Assembly: GCA_030762175.1 (NCBI GenBank)
Contig: CM060846.1
Span: 308,050,512-308,114,511 of the forward strand
Direction: 5' to 3'
Source: Metallyticus violacea
Lineage: Eukaryota; Arthropoda; Insecta; Mantodea; Metallyticidae
Length of the DNA stretch: 64,000 nucleotides
Position numbers and translations under genes: made by a program. The notes beneath the pieces were generated by a model. It was not told where the DNA came from, ran no database searches, and saw only the letters and a list, made by a program, of their open reading frames with translations. This document shows positions 22,912 to 35,262 of this stretch, piece by piece. The first letter of the stretch is position 1. Each line of letters begins with the position of its first letter.

Positions 22912-23675
22912 AAAAATAAATAAAAGTAACTTGTTAGCATATTTTATTTATGTTAGGAGAAACAGCTGGCAGTATGTAAGAATCAATTAGCCGGCCATAA
23001 AGACAGGCGCTGGATAAGGGAAGAGAAAAGTTCAGCTCGTCCAAAGCTTCTAGTATTACTTGCGTGTATTATGGAAGGAAGGAGAAGACAGTTGTTTGTT
23101 AATTTAAATAATTTAGAAAGAATATCTTAGCAGGAATAATGCACAAAGTAATAAAATACAAAAGAGAGGAAAACCACACAAAGTCTTATTTTCTAAATAT
23201 TTGTCTTTTGTAAAAAAACATATAGAAGGAAGGCGCCATGAAGTATCCGGAACACAGGAAATTTGTTGTAATACAAAGGACTTTCCCTCGCCACAGTAAT
23301 AAAATATCGTTATCCAATGAAATTTAATGTAGAGTACGCAAAATTGCTGAAAGGCATGCAAAATGTCCCCATAGGATCATGACGCCACAACATGAAATTT
23401 ATGAAATCCTAGATGTGAACCCCGTAAATGTGCGCTTGGGTTAAACAACTAATGAATTACTAAGTTAACATTTTTTTTGATAGGATGAAAGCTAAAATCG
23501 CGCAAGTATCACTTAGAGTCTTGTACGAAGCCAGTAGAATGCAGAAGGGAAGCTACGAGAGATACACAAGTGGGACATTCTGAGAGACACACGTGGGGAT
23601 CTTGCAGTGGGAGAACCAACAACAACAGCAAGGGAAGAAAGTCGCTACGGGGAGAGTTTTCGGGACTGCTGCTGT
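22912..23675. other. AT-rich stretch without recognised features
   Basis: A minus-strand open frame at 23113-23361 lacks family resemblance. Nothing else was seen. Confidence 0.35.
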
Positions 23676-23679
23676 GGTT

Positions 23680-23955
23680 TTTTTAATTGTGTTTAACGCC
23701 CGTTTTTACTACTGAGCCACAACAGGCGGTGGACTTTGATGATACATGAGATAAAATGATAAATTGGAAAAAATATTTTTTTAAAGGAACGAAGCTACCA
23801 GGCCTAAGTTTAGGGCATCTCCCCGGCATTTGTCATTTATGAGGACTGAGGAAAAAGTAAAACACCTCAGTCAGGGAAGACGATCCTTGTGGGAATCCAA
23901 CCACAGACATCCCGTTCACGAATCCGCGTCTTAACGACCTCGGCTATGGCGGTCT
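23680..23955 (-). mobile_element. SINE family A, minus strand
   Basis: Read on the minus strand it carries GCCGAGGTCGTTAAGACG (A box), a B-box region with TGGTTGGATTCCC, the conserved GGCCTGGTAGC stretch and the tail AACGGGCGTTAAACACAAT. The copy is moderately diverged. Confidence 0.85.
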
Positions 23956-24677
23956 CTGCGGTGATGCTACTGCGAATCATTAGGGATGGAATGTGGTATT
24001 GTTGAGTAGTGCTTATGGAAGGAGTGTGTTCGCCGATATCCCAATTTTATACTGTCCGACGAAACGTCATGTGCATATCACTGTGTATAAAGTAACAATA
24101 AACGACGTCAAACAACATACGCCTTGTGCTGATCTGCTTTACCGAACCTCGACCACCCTCCCCATGCCATCAACACACCATAAGCTTATGTTGGTTGCAA
24201 GAAGGGCGGCGACTTCCCCCAGAGGTGTCGCGAAATTGTGTGCAGCACAAGACATAATGTGTATACAAACTCTCCGCAGAATAAATACGAAGAGCGAGCA
24301 AACATGCTCTCGACCAGCAGTTAAAGCGTGGAGTTAAACAGAGCTAACTCAGAGCTCTGTTTTAGCATTATCGAGTTCGAGGCGGAGCGCTCACATATAT
24401 TTTTATTACACCGAGAATTAACTATCTACTTCTGGATTTTTTTTTATTTTTACATCATCTGCAATTCGAAAAAACGCAGAGATAAGAAAAGTAATGTGTA
24501 ATATGTTAAATATGTAATATGTAAAAAGACCCGATGGTTCTCTTACATAATCATATAAACTTTGCATTTTTTGGGAAGAGGAGTATAATGTCAGGCTGCA
24601 TTCTTTCTGAGAGTGGTTCAGGTCGGGAAAAAATGTGTCCTGGGCTATTTAGTTTTCAGAATTCTATACTCGTGTAT
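23956..24677. other. Stretch with an unassigned 114-codon open frame
   Basis: A plus-strand frame at 23993-24337 is open for 114 codons but has no recognisable domain, signal peptide or splice context. It is more likely chance than a gene. Confidence 0.3.
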
Positions 24678-24722
24678 TGGTCCCTTGCATCACTAGATCT
24701 CTACAATCGAAATGGAAAATGT

Positions 24723-24724
<2 letters not shown>

Positions 24725-24785
<61 letters not shown>

Positions 24786-24840
24786 GTAGTAGCAGCAGTA
24801 GTAGTAGTGGTAGTGGTAGTGGTAGTGGTAGTGGTAGTGG
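24725..24840. repeat. Compound trinucleotide microsatellite
   Basis: (ATT)n passes into (GTT)n and then into a (GTA/GCA/GTG) tract, uninterrupted for over 110 bases. It produces long homopolymer-like open frames on both strands that are not genes. Confidence 0.95.
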
Positions 24841-24856
24841 TATGGTCCCTTGCGTC

Positions 24857-25148
24857 GGTCCTGGTGGTGTAGTGGTAACCATACTTGCCTCCTACACCCA
24901 AGATCGCGGGTTCGAACCCGGACAGGACCGATGGATTTTTTCGGCCGTAAAAATCCTAAGTATGGCTTCCTTCGTAAGGGAAGTAAAGCTGTGGGTCCCG
25001 TGTCGTACGTTTACGGCACGAAAAAGAACCTTTAGCCTGAAAGAAGAGGCATCTGAGCAAAACTTGTCGGCCGTTTCACGCCCTGAGTTGAATCGGACGC
25101 TGATGACCTGAGATGTTAAAGAGCGTCCATAAATAAACCAATAAAAAA
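24857..25148 (+). mobile_element. tRNA-derived SINE, family B, full length
   Basis: The head contains TGGTGGTGTAGTGGTAACC (A box) and GGGTTCGAACCCGG (B box). The body has CGGCCGTAAAAATCC, TTACGGCACGAAAAAGAACC and the tail GAGATGTTAAAGAGCGTCC, ending in ATAAATAAACCAATAAAAAAA-like sequence. Target duplications ATGGTCCCTTGC(G/A)TC lie at 24842-24856 and 25149-25163. It is the best preserved of seven family B copies in the window. Confidence 0.9.
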
Positions 25149-25194
25149 ATGGTCCCTTGCATCACTAGATCTCTACAATCGATATAAAAATGTT

Positions 25195-25199
25195 CATTA

Positions 25200-25252
<53 letters not shown>
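25195..25252. repeat. (TTA)n microsatellite
   Basis: About 18 units. It is preceded by a stretch nearly identical to 24678-24725, part of a local duplication. Confidence 0.95.
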
Positions 25253-25256
<4 letters not shown>

Positions 25257-26558
25257 TCATAAATTTACCGATGCAACTCAATGTTTGTTTTTAAAACGTT
25301 ATATCATCTTTACATAATGTTTATTCTTCTGGAATAGAATGTTATGTCAGGACTTTAGACTTCCTGGGTTTTTCTGGCAAAATATTCTCATTCTTTTACA
25401 TAAAATGATTGACAAATTTTTACTTCATGTGGATGTGGTTTCTTTTAACAGTATTTCAACTTATCACGTGCATATTCTTAGAGCTAGACAAATTACACAT
25501 TTAAACATGTCACAGGTCATGTGCTTTAGATTCAATCCTAAGGTCAATCAAGACACGATTGACAGTGTTAACTAGCGATTTCTCCATATTTTCAGGAGTT
25601 TGGTTCCGACAACGATCGAAAGTATGTTCTTATATAGTGAAAAGATCTATCATATCACACGAATCCATTGGTGGTATTTTGGCACCTGAGGTACGTTTTC
25701 TGTGATCATGGCTTCACACATATGAAAATGGTTTCGAGACGAATCTTTAGGCATCTACATCTGCTTTTTAACTGAACGCAACTGTTTATGTTTGCTGTGG
25801 AGCATACGTTTGTGTGCTATTACAATTGAATATTCATTGTACAGGCTTAATTGTTTGACACAACACCTAATTTCCATCGTCCAAGGTTATTCAGGATCGT
25901 AACTTTGCTTCCAAGGTACTTGCAACTGGAGCCATCAGAGTAGAAATTCGCGAATGTCAGCTGTTCACTTGAGATAGTAGCTGGAAAACTGAGTGTCAAA
26001 TAAGAGCCGCAGTATACAAGCGTGTACTGTAGCAATGAAATATTCACCAGGGTATGAGAATACGTAACAAGTAATTAAACATTTTGCTGCATTTCCAGGA
26101 ACTACTTTAGATACACACTTATTTCCGGTTTATTGTAAATACCAGCTAACGAAAGACAACGATAAATATTAAGCTGTCTTCAGGCAGTAGGGTGGCGAGC
26201 GAGACCTTATCAATCAGTTAGGCTTTTCCAACGTTAAGTAAAGAAATGTTGCATTATATCTGGCTGGTTGACTCAGAAATATGTATTCCATTAAGAAACA
26301 ATAACTTTCGGTTTTAAATGGTATATTTTAAAATGATACTTTATAATTTCTAATAATTCAACGCACTTAATTGTATCACATTTGGCAAAAATGTTAATTT
26401 TACGTAAAACGCGCAATTCTTTTAAAAATATATAGTGTAATTTGGAAATATGTAAACATATGTAGAATTAAAAATAAATATAGTGGTTCTAGAGCTTAAT
26501 TTGTCAACATAGGTTTTCAGACTGAAACATAACAAGGAAATCGACATTAAAAGCCTAA
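25253..26558. other. AT-rich stretch without recognised features
   Basis: Open frames at 25339-25575 and 25847-26047 show no family features. No repeat was recognised. Confidence 0.35.
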
Positions 26559-26560
26559 TT

Positions 26561-26825
26561 GTAACCATACTTACAATATCGGGGGTTCAATCCCGGCCAG
26601 GACCGATAAATTTTTCGGGCGTAAAAATCCTAATTATGGCTTCCTTCGGAAGGAAAGCAAAGCCGTGGGTCCCGTGTCGTAGATCCAGGGCATGTAAAAT
26701 AACCTCAAGCCTGAAAGAAAATGCCTTGAGCAAAATTTTCTGCCGTTTTACGCCACGAATTGAATGGGACGCTGATGACCTGAGATGTTAAAGAGCGTCT
26801 GTAAATAAACAAATTAAATAAAAAT
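26561..26825 (+). mobile_element. SINE family B, 5'-trimmed
   Basis: It starts inside the A-box region (GTAACCATACTTAC), keeps a B box GGGGTTCAATCCCGG and runs to the tail GAGATGTTAAAGAGCGTC plus an A-rich end. Imperfect flanking repeats TTAAAAGCC and TTAAAAACC may be the target duplication. Confidence 0.85.
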
Positions 26826-27419
26826 GTTAAAAACCAATATTTTATTTCTAAATTAGTGAGTATCTACATTTGAAAATATCAAGCTATCCGTACAACACAC
26901 AATTCAAGCTAAACATATTTCAACTCTGTATCTTAATCCTCAATTTATTTATTTTACTCTTTCTCTTAATCCTTCTGTCTCTGACTCTGATTTTCTTGAC
27001 AATAAAATCAACATAATTATCATATATCACAAGTTTTTACCGTCGGTTTTGGGTGTGAAGGTGCAAACACTTGGTAAGTAGAACAAAATCACAAAATCCT
27101 CTGAATTCAAGCTTCACTTCCACTGTAATGTTATCGCTATTATTTAAGTAGCGTGAATTTCTGAGATATCTGTAGTGACTAAACATTGCACCTCTAAGAA
27201 TAGAAAAAGTGCAAGTAGTTGGTGGCAGATTCATACAAATGGTGCACCAAAAGAGGACAAGACACCCAGTTGCATAAATACCAGGTACCTGTAAGTCATA
27301 AAATAAATATTTTGATGGAAAAATAAAAACGTGTCATTGCCAATAATTCATATTCCCAGTCTACGATTAATAAAGTTACTCAAGTACTTTAAATCGATCT
27401 ATGTTTTCATTTTCGATGC
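26826..27419. other. AT-rich stretch
   Basis: Nothing recognised. Confidence 0.3.
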
Positions 27420-28935
27420 TTTCGTGTAGATAAGTGTATTTCTCACTGTAGTTTGGCAGAAATTACAAGAACTCGAGCAGAAAAAGCTATGTATAAGTTG
27501 GCCAAATTGGACAGAAATATTTCAATATGTAAGGCGAAGGAGTAAAATTCTATCAAAATAACATCTTTGCGGCTATAATAAACTATGGAGAAGGGGGAAA
27601 AGGCACACGATATATGTATGTATATATATTTTAGAAGCACTTTAAGGAGCTCCCATAGCACAATTTTATTAAATGTATAGGGGCATTATTAGCAAAGTAT
27701 GTGGAAATAACAACGAAATCAAAGAGTTTTTATTACAAATATGGCAACAAGAATGGGATGAAACAAAAGGAGGTAGAAAAGTGTGTGGAATATTGCCCTC
27801 CATTAAGCAAAGATTGTAATTACAACATATTCAAACGAATAAAGGATTAGTATATTATTTAACAGGACCCGTCCACATTGCTCATATTTGCAAAAGTTTA
27901 AATTACAAGCATACAATGCATGTAGGGTTTCTAAAGTGATCGATATACCGGAACGTGTTTCATTGCTATGCCCTAAATGCCAGTCAATTGTAATTGAGGA
28001 AAGATGCTACTTGCAAGGAAATGCATTTAGAACATTATGAGAGATCAAGATGATGTTAAGTTATTGAATGATTTAACAAATAAAATATCCTGTAAAATTG
28101 CAGAAGCATATACAAACAATAAAAATAAAATAAGAGAGAAAAGAGAAAATCCAAATGTCGGAAATCCTGTCTCGCCTAGAAGACGCAAGAGAACCAGAAA
28201 AAGGCAAGAAAGACATTTACAAGAAGAATCAGTTCAGAAACAAGAAAATGAAAAAGGTAACACCCAAATTGAATCAGAAGAAGGGAGCAGAATTAACAGA
28301 ACAGAATAATGCTAGTATTCGGGCGGAAAGGAAGCAGCTGAGAGAAGAAGTAGACCGAGAACAAGAGGAGGAAAATATAAGGAATATATGGAAAAAGTAG
28401 AAGAGGAAGGGGGAAGAAGAAGCACAGAAGTAAAAATCAGCGACCAATCCAAATCTGCGATGAAGGTCCAGATAAACGTTGAAATGTAGAAGAAAAGGAA
28501 GGATAAACAGAATAAAATGAAACTGTACAGTCAACATACAGCAGCAATCTCATTGATGTCCATTGCCTGGAATTCAAGTGGGGAGATGCCCGGATACTTA
28601 CCGTCAGCAGAAATGAAGATTTTAGACTTTGTATTGTATACATAAAGTAAATTATTTAATTGTAGCTTAATAAATAGTAAAATGAAGATATCTAAAAAGT
28701 GCGCTGATGAAAATGTAAGCGAAGAGTAAAATTTTATTGCTACTGGGTAACAGTAGCATTATAAGTTTAATTATATGTTGTTGTTAAAATAGTTTTTGTG
28801 CTGGTTTCCAGTACCGGTTTAGTTTTTCAAGTTTTAGTTTTATTTATTAATAGTATTAGTACTCTAGTTTTAAAATTTGTAGATTTTAAAATGTATTGAT
28901 AAATGTAAAAGGGGAATAAATGGCATAGAATGAAG
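27420..28935 (+). mobile_element. R1/I-like non-LTR retrotransposon, copy 1 (decayed 3' part)
   Basis: The plus strand reads EITRTRAEKAMYKLAKLDRN (RT thumb region) near 27458. After a gap it gives IKEFLLQIWQQEWDETKGGR (27717-27776), then degenerate zinc-knuckle sequence, then a highly charged Lys/Arg/Glu-rich C-terminal stretch, followed by a long 3' UTR ending near GGGGAATAAATGGCATAG. Stops interrupt the frame throughout. Both coding and UTR segments match the minus-strand copy at 29067-30443, so the two are tail to tail. The 5' boundary is approximate. Confidence 0.75.
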
Positions 28936-29066
28936 AGTCAGGATATAAACATTTCACAATAAAATAAATAAGTAAAATTGTAGTTTGTATACCTACAACG
29001 TTTAGTAAATCACTGTAGAACTTCAAGTTCCACTAGCTGATAATCTGTAAATATTCCAGGTGAATA

Positions 29067-30443
29067 TTTTTTATTTTATATTTTAATTCTGCAATACTTA
29101 CATCTTGATATCTTGTTTCTACATCAGGACGTAATACTCCAGATTTCATCTATTTATTCCTCTTATATCTTTCAATGCAATTTAATTACAATTTAAATTC
29201 TACAGATTTTAAAATTTACACTACTAATACTAAAACTAGACAAAATTAAAACTTCAATAAACAAAACCTGTACTGGAATCCGGCACTACGGCTATTTACT
29301 ATGACTTATAATAACATCTACAATTGCAACTGGTACTCAGTAGCAATGATTACATTTAAACTTTATTAATTTACAATTATTATCCAATTTAATATATGCA
29401 TCTTCATTTCTGCTAACGCTCGGTATCCGGGCTGCTCCCCACTGGAATTCCTGGCATCAGAACCTGGACATCAGTGGAGTTGCTGCCTGTCTCAAGCAGC
29501 AGCTATACTGGACCATGGTATGTTGACAGTGTAGTTTCCTTCGCTTCTCTCCTTCTCTTGATCTCTGTCTAATTCTTCTTTCAAATGCTTCGTTTCGCCT
29601 GAAAACTGCCATTATTCCTTTCTTCTGTCAGTTCTGCTCTCTTCTTCTTATTCACATTGGGTGTTATCTTCTTTATCATCTTTTTCTTCAACTAATTTTA
29701 GTTGTAAATATCATTCTTGCCTTTCCCTGATTCTCTCGGATCTTCTAGGGGAATATACTGTTTCTAACCTTTGAGTTTGTTCTATTGTTTGTTTTTTGCC
29801 GTTTTTATACTCTTCTGCCATTTTGCTTGACATTTTATTTGTTAGCTCGTTCAATGCCCTAAAATCATCTTCGTCTCTCATGATGTTCCAGATGGGTTTC
29901 CCAGCAAGTAGTGGTCTTTCTTCTGCTACAAATGACTGGTATTTAGGGCATTCAAATGAGACATGTTCCAGTGTATCGATCACGTTACAGTCCGTACATG
30001 TATTATTTGCTTGTAATTTAAATCTTTGCAAATATGAGCAATATGGACCACGGCCTGTTACATAATGCACTAAACCCTTATTGGGATGAATGTGCTTAAA
30101 TTGCAATCTTTCCTTTATGGATGGAAATATTTCATGCACTCTTCTACCTTCTTTTATTTCATCCCATTCTCGTTGCCATATTTGTAATAAAGAATCTTTG
30201 ATTTCTTTATTATTCCTACCCTTTTTACCAACAATGTCTATTATTTTTGAGTTATTTTGTTTTTTAAGCCAAGAAGAGACTGATCTTAATCGAACTAAAT
30301 AATCAATTGGCCATATACCCAATATTCCTAGTAGTCCCATTGTTGGAGAAGTGGAAAATGCCCCTGTACATCTCAATAAATTTTTTCTTTGGGAGCTCCT
30401 TAAAGCACGTATAAAATGTACCTCACGTGCCTTTTCCCCCCAA
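29067..30443 (-). mobile_element. R1/I-like non-LTR retrotransposon, copy 2 (5'-truncated insertion)
   Basis: A perfect 14-bp target duplication ATTCCAGGTGAATA flanks it (29053-29066 and 30444-30457). On the minus strand the insertion begins in frame as WGEKAREVHFIRALRSSQRK and runs into the 221-codon open frame at 29711-30376. That frame has RT thumb sequence (RCTGAFSTSPTMGLLGIL, GIWPIDYLVRLRS), then WQREWDEIKEGRRVHEIFPS, then a CX2CX7HX4C zinc knuckle (CTDCNVIDTLEHVSFEC), as in R1/I-type ORF2 C-termini. A charged tail and about 600 bp of 3' UTR with an A-rich end follow. The frame is intact to the C-terminus, but the catalytic RT and endonuclease are absent because of 5' truncation. Confidence 0.9.
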
Positions 30444-30457
30444 ATTCCAGGTGAATA

Positions 30458-31317
30458 ATATTAAGTTATTTTTTAACTTTCAGTCTTTTGATGTTATGTT
30501 GGTAGTGAGCAGGATATTAAAAGGAATGTAATATTATAGTCTGCCAGGCAAATGTAAAGCTTCAAGCTCCGTTAGTCTTCTTTTTGTGTTTGTTTTACTT
30601 ATAGAGGCTGAATAATTTTGTTGAGAGGTTGTATTCTTATAATTTTGCTAGCTAAAGAAAATGGAGGAGATGGAGTTGGCATAATAATCACATTCCATTT
30701 ATTTGCTTACAAGTGCTGCTTTTTTAATGCGCAGTTCAGCAGGTGACGTTTTCATCTGCTCCACAAGAGCAGACGAAAACGTACTGACCTACCGTCGAGA
30801 GTGCCAGCTCTCGGTAAATTTTAATTACAAACACGCCTTGAAAACTAACATAGTACATGACACACTTCACATCGAGCGTCCTTGAAGTACAGTTTTAACG
30901 AAGGTTGTGCTTTCAAGTGGTATTTATCATTCCGCCTGCCCTGGAACAAACAAATGTCTGACGGGCCTGTCTACAAGGTATGTTATATAAGTTGCATGCC
31001 TAACATATCTTTAAAGATAAGAGAAAGAAAACAAACATGTTAATTTTCAATATTGTCTTCGTTCAATTGAATACTTTAATCTGGACATATGAGGACGGAA
31101 AACTCTGTCTCACTTTGCGACCTGACAACGTCAGATATTCTCCCAAACACGGTGTTGCAAACGTAAGAAGTGGCTGGTTAAGGTGAGGGATGATGGTAAT
31201 TATGGCCGGAGAGCTTGTTGAGGTGTCGAGCAACATGAATTCGGAAGAATACACCTAAGTGCTGAAAGGCTATATGTTATTCACTGTTCGAGTCGTTTAT
31301 CTAGCTGAGGAAACGCC
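30458..31317. other. Stretch with two small hairpins
   Basis: 30746-30782 forms a 15-bp stem with one mismatch and a 7-base loop (arms ACGTTTTCATCTGCT and AGCAGACGAAAACGT). It is followed by a weaker stem TACCG..GAGAG / CTCTCGGTA at about 30789-30815. No gene was recognised. Confidence 0.4.
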
Positions 31318-31465
31318 GACCATTAATTACGTGAACGATAACAAAAGTCAACGTACTTCAAAATTAACCAAGGAATGGTTTGCTAGCCATCCTGAAATGC
31401 ATCCCACTGAATGGGCAATGAAATTCCAAGATCTAATAAGACGTGTAAGGTCGTTATTTAATATC
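31318..31465 (+). pseudogene. Possible Tc1-like transposase scrap
   Basis: Within a 116-codon open frame, NDNKSQRTSKLTKEWFASHP followed by EW and later RRVRSL resembles the Tc1 segment D-N-x-H-T-x-WF...EWP..SPDLNPIE..W..L.RRV, with the SPDLNPIE box lost. It is too short for certainty. Confidence 0.4.
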
Positions 31466-34400
31466 GTAACCCATTCGCTACCATTCTGCGCTATGCCGTC
31501 GCCATCTACCGGGACTTCGAACTGTCGATTCCCTCTAGAAAGTGAACTGGCGCCATGGAGTTATCGCGTTAGGATCCTGTCAGTCAGGTGCCTCTGTCGC
31601 CAAAGTTAACATGGTGCATCATTTATCTGTGGAACAACCTGTGTGCACTTTCAAAGTTTGCTTTAAACATAAATCTTCTCGCCGTTTGTGCAGAGAGTTG
31701 AGAAGTTTCCATACTCTGTACCACCACTGCGATCGTCAATATATTTGAAACTTTGGGTTCGTTGATATACAAGAAACAGGAACATTCTAGGAGAAAATCG
31801 GATTTAACAGAAACAGAAATTAAGCTGAATAAAACCGGTGTCAGTTTAGAGCAATCGCTAAATAAATTTACTCAACAAACAGGCGTTCTTCGTCTTCTGC
31901 GAGAAATGCTACATATCTATTTAAACTGAAAACCCTATCCCTATATAGAGGTGCAAGCTTTGAAACAAGCTGATCCGGTAAGCGAGTGAATTGATTTTTT
32001 GATCCGTGGAAGGTGATTGCATTGACTCATAGTCCCCCCCCCGAACCTTAGTTTCACCTAAATGAATATCTAAATACCCATTACTGGTGACTTAGGCGTG
32101 TGAGTGACAACGTTTGTACGAAATATGCTGCGTGTTTGAAAGCAGGAGGTCAGGCATTTACAGGATCTACTAATAAGGTCAGGTTTATACTGCGCCTCTC
32201 CCGGCGACTCTTGGTTCTCCCGCGCAGTAAAGAAAGAGCCCGCAAATGAGTTACCATATAAAAAATGATCCCGTATATGGACCATTGCAGTTTGCGATTG
32301 GGACAATAGGGAAGAAAGGACGGCGGCTGTTAGAAGCCATTGTAAGAGAGGCTTGGAAAGCATCAGAGGCCCCCAAGAATCAGCTACCACTCTAATCCAG
32401 TTCGTTCCTCGACGAATTAACGCTACGAGTAGCGTGGAGCATGGTGATCTACGTATTGAAGTTAACATTTCTTTTTTATGTTTGAAAATTGTTTATTATT
32501 TCCATGAATTTCCTTTTCCATTAGCCCTGTTTTATGTGATACTCTTAAGCAAGAAAAACTCCTTTATCTTTTATCATTATTTTTCTTTTCATACTTATTT
32601 TATTAATTCCAAGGAATACACATCTTATTACATACCTGTTGTGGTAATAAAGTGAACCTTATACAATCTGCTCCTTTGAGCAAAAGAGGTTTTGTTGTTT
32701 TCCTATATCCGGCCGTTCTTTTTGGTTTAGGTGCACACACACATTATGACTAGTAAGGGAATAGCTAATTTCTAGCAACTTAACCAAACTAAAGTATAAG
32801 AAGCGCTTGTATAAATCCATCATTAATATAATCGAGTATACCTGAAGGTCAAAATAAGATCCCAGGAAAATGCTTGAGGGACTCAGCTGATATCTAAAAG
32901 CCGAATTAGAAACAAAATTATATATACTAAAATTTCAATATATACCTTTTACCTACTTATTGCACTTTTCCATTGGAAATTAATTGTAAAATGAGTCACG
33001 CTAACTTACAGTTTTTTTTTTAAATTTAAATTTAATTTAATTTAATTGCACTCTCTCTTGTATGTAGTGTACGTTACGTTCAACGCAAGTCCTTCAGAGC
33101 TTATAAAGTGAGTGAATTCCTCTAAAAATATGTTGGTTGTCTGCGCAGAAACTCGTGCACCGAAAATCCGAATCCACACCATATCTGAATGATGTGTGCG
33201 AGCTATGATTAATACTTTTGCAATTTCATCCACTGCCCCTTCGCAATTTTCCATCACGAAGCTATCAACTGCTGCAATATTATGCAATATAGAAGTCATG
33301 CTATGTACACCATTATCGAATCGTCATTTGTAAATGAATTTCAATAGGTTTCACTCATTACTCATAAATTGAGTATCAGAAATGTGTTCTTCTTTAGTGC
33401 ATATCTGAAGTGGGCGCCTACTAGCACTGTGATGCTGTTTGTTTGTCTACATTGTCCTACAGAAGATTCTTTTAAGCATTCGCAACAGTACTGCCAAATT
33501 AAATGATAGTGGCTCTCAATTTCGAGTTTTTATTATAATTTTAACCATTTCATTTTACTCAACCTCCTGTAAAAATTGTAAATAAAAAGTATCACGGAGG
33601 ACAACTTCAAAGCATGCGATGACAGGGAGAAAATGCGCGATTTTCTTTGAGGCTTATTCGATATTGGGGGTATTTATACCCAGCGATTTTTTCCCTGCTA
33701 CGCTCTAAACAAAATTATACCAGGACTAGGAAACTAGGTGAAGGTCATGTTATAGCCCAGTGTTGACCAGCTCCATCATTTCTGAATCAGCGTGTGCACT
33801 CGCAAATAACTGACGTGCAATCGGCAAGCTGTATGCAGAAATTCCCTCAGAGACGACTAGACACTGCTGCAGAATACTTGTTTAGACTGTTGTATTGTGT
33901 TCATTTAATTTTGGGGCATGTCCTTTAAGGAGAATGGCCGTTGGTTATCAGAAATCTGTACAAGCAGTCTTGTGCTTTAATCTGATTGATGGTTGAAAGT
34001 TCTCAGCTATGTAGCAAGCTGGAGAACTAAACTAATATTTATAGACAAAAGAATCAAGGATCTTGACAATATCGACTTATAGTGAGTTGTCGGGTATTTT
34101 TTTTTATGAATTTCATTAGTTTACACTACACAAACCTCGATTGAACGTATGGCCGGCTTAACGAGATTTGCTTGGCACCGGGCTGTTTGCCGGCGGAGTC
34201 GGATATTCATAGCCCCTTAAATGCAAGCTCAGAGATTTCACACTACACATGCATTTTATGGTCATACAATGGCATTTTGTGTTCAAGATCGGTTTTTTTG
34301 CACTCCAATATCTATTGTTTTTGTCTCTACCTGGCCAGGTAAATATAACCATACTTCGTTTGTACAAAAAATAAACAAATAAAATAAAAAATAAAAATAA

Positions 34401-34567
34401 ATAACTAAAAATAAAAAAAAAAAAAAATAAAGGCATATCAATAGAGCGAACATTAACATTATCCAACACCCAAGTGCAGAAATTAACTGTACTCAAATTA
34501 TTGCATGGTTTCATTTCCCGATTTGCACTTATCTTATAAGGTTTAATTAAAAAAAAAAAAAAAAAAC
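31466..34567. other. Stretch without recognised genes
   Basis: Several open frames (132 codons on the minus strand at 32070-32468, 85 codons on the minus strand at 33042-33299, and others) have no recognised domain. The first lies in a GC-richer patch and is the only one that might deserve a transcript check. An A-rich run lies at about 34375-34430. Confidence 0.3.
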
Positions 34568-34850
34568 AAGTGGCATTCCAAGTCGAGGATTCCGAAATTG
34601 CTGATTCCTGTGCAAGCTTCCTCGAAGATTTCTTTGGGATTCGTGCTAACTTTTCTCCGACACTATGGAGTTTTTTCCTCTGTAAGAGCACGGCGTTTTA
34701 CTTTCGGTTTCTTATTGAAAACAGATCCCGTTTCCCTAAATTTGTTCACAAGGTTGCGGGCCATTTCTCTGTGAAGCGTATGAACAGCAGGGAATCTGTC
34801 AATAAATCGCCGTCTCGCTTCTCTACACGAGTTGTTGTCACATAGGAATC
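34568..34850 (-). pseudogene. HTH-DDE transposase N-terminal fragment
   Basis: The minus strand reads CREARRRFIDRFPAVHTLHR, then EMARNLVNKFRETGSVFNKK and, after a one-base shift in an A run, KLHSVGEKLARIPKKSSRKL with AQESAISESS. This is the usual helix-turn-helix N-terminus of a large insect transposase family (RFPGV..P.R..I..LV.KFRETGS). It ends at a poly(T) run on that strand (34550-34566), and no catalytic domain follows. Confidence 0.75.
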
Positions 34851-35247
34851 ATACTTACATTAAGATTTTGTGTGGTAAAGTGTACGGACTTTTTGGCATC
34901 GTAACAGCACTAACACACTATAACACTGAAGCACGTTGCCTCATAACTTTCAGCTCCTGTGCAGTACAAAGACTTAGCGTCAGCACATGGGAAAGCGGGA
35001 AATTGGGGGGGGGATATAACTGGTTAGAAACAGGGTAGGCAAATCCCCATTAAGCCCGGTAACGCACCCAACTAAAGGCTCTGTATTTAATATTAAATGG
35101 ATGAAATAAGGTTCGGTTTGAAGAATATTTTCAATGGTATGAACCGTAAATCATCACAATGCAACACAATATTAATATAATTCGTATATTAATACGTAGT
35201 TGCAAATAAATTTTGGCCTAATGTATGTGCATATACTTACCAGTTGT
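34851..35247. other. AT-rich stretch
   Basis: Nothing recognised apart from a G run near 35005. Confidence 0.3.
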
Positions 35248-35262
35248 TAAACAGTGCTCTTT

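Noticed and set aside
24857..24930. Functional tRNA gene
   Set aside because: It is the head of SINE family B; the cloverleaf is imperfect and the same head recurs with the SINE body elsewhere.
24534..25111. Long open frames on both strands rich in Leu, Ile, Val, Asn or Thr
   Set aside because: They are translations of the compound trinucleotide microsatellite and the SINE next to it.
28037..28400. Charged coiled-coil-like protein gene
   Set aside because: The Lys/Arg/Glu-rich frames are the decayed C-terminus of LINE copy 1, matched by copy 2.
32070..32468. 132-codon minus-strand open frame in a GC-richer patch
   Set aside because: It matches no family I know and has no convincing splice signals; left as unassigned.
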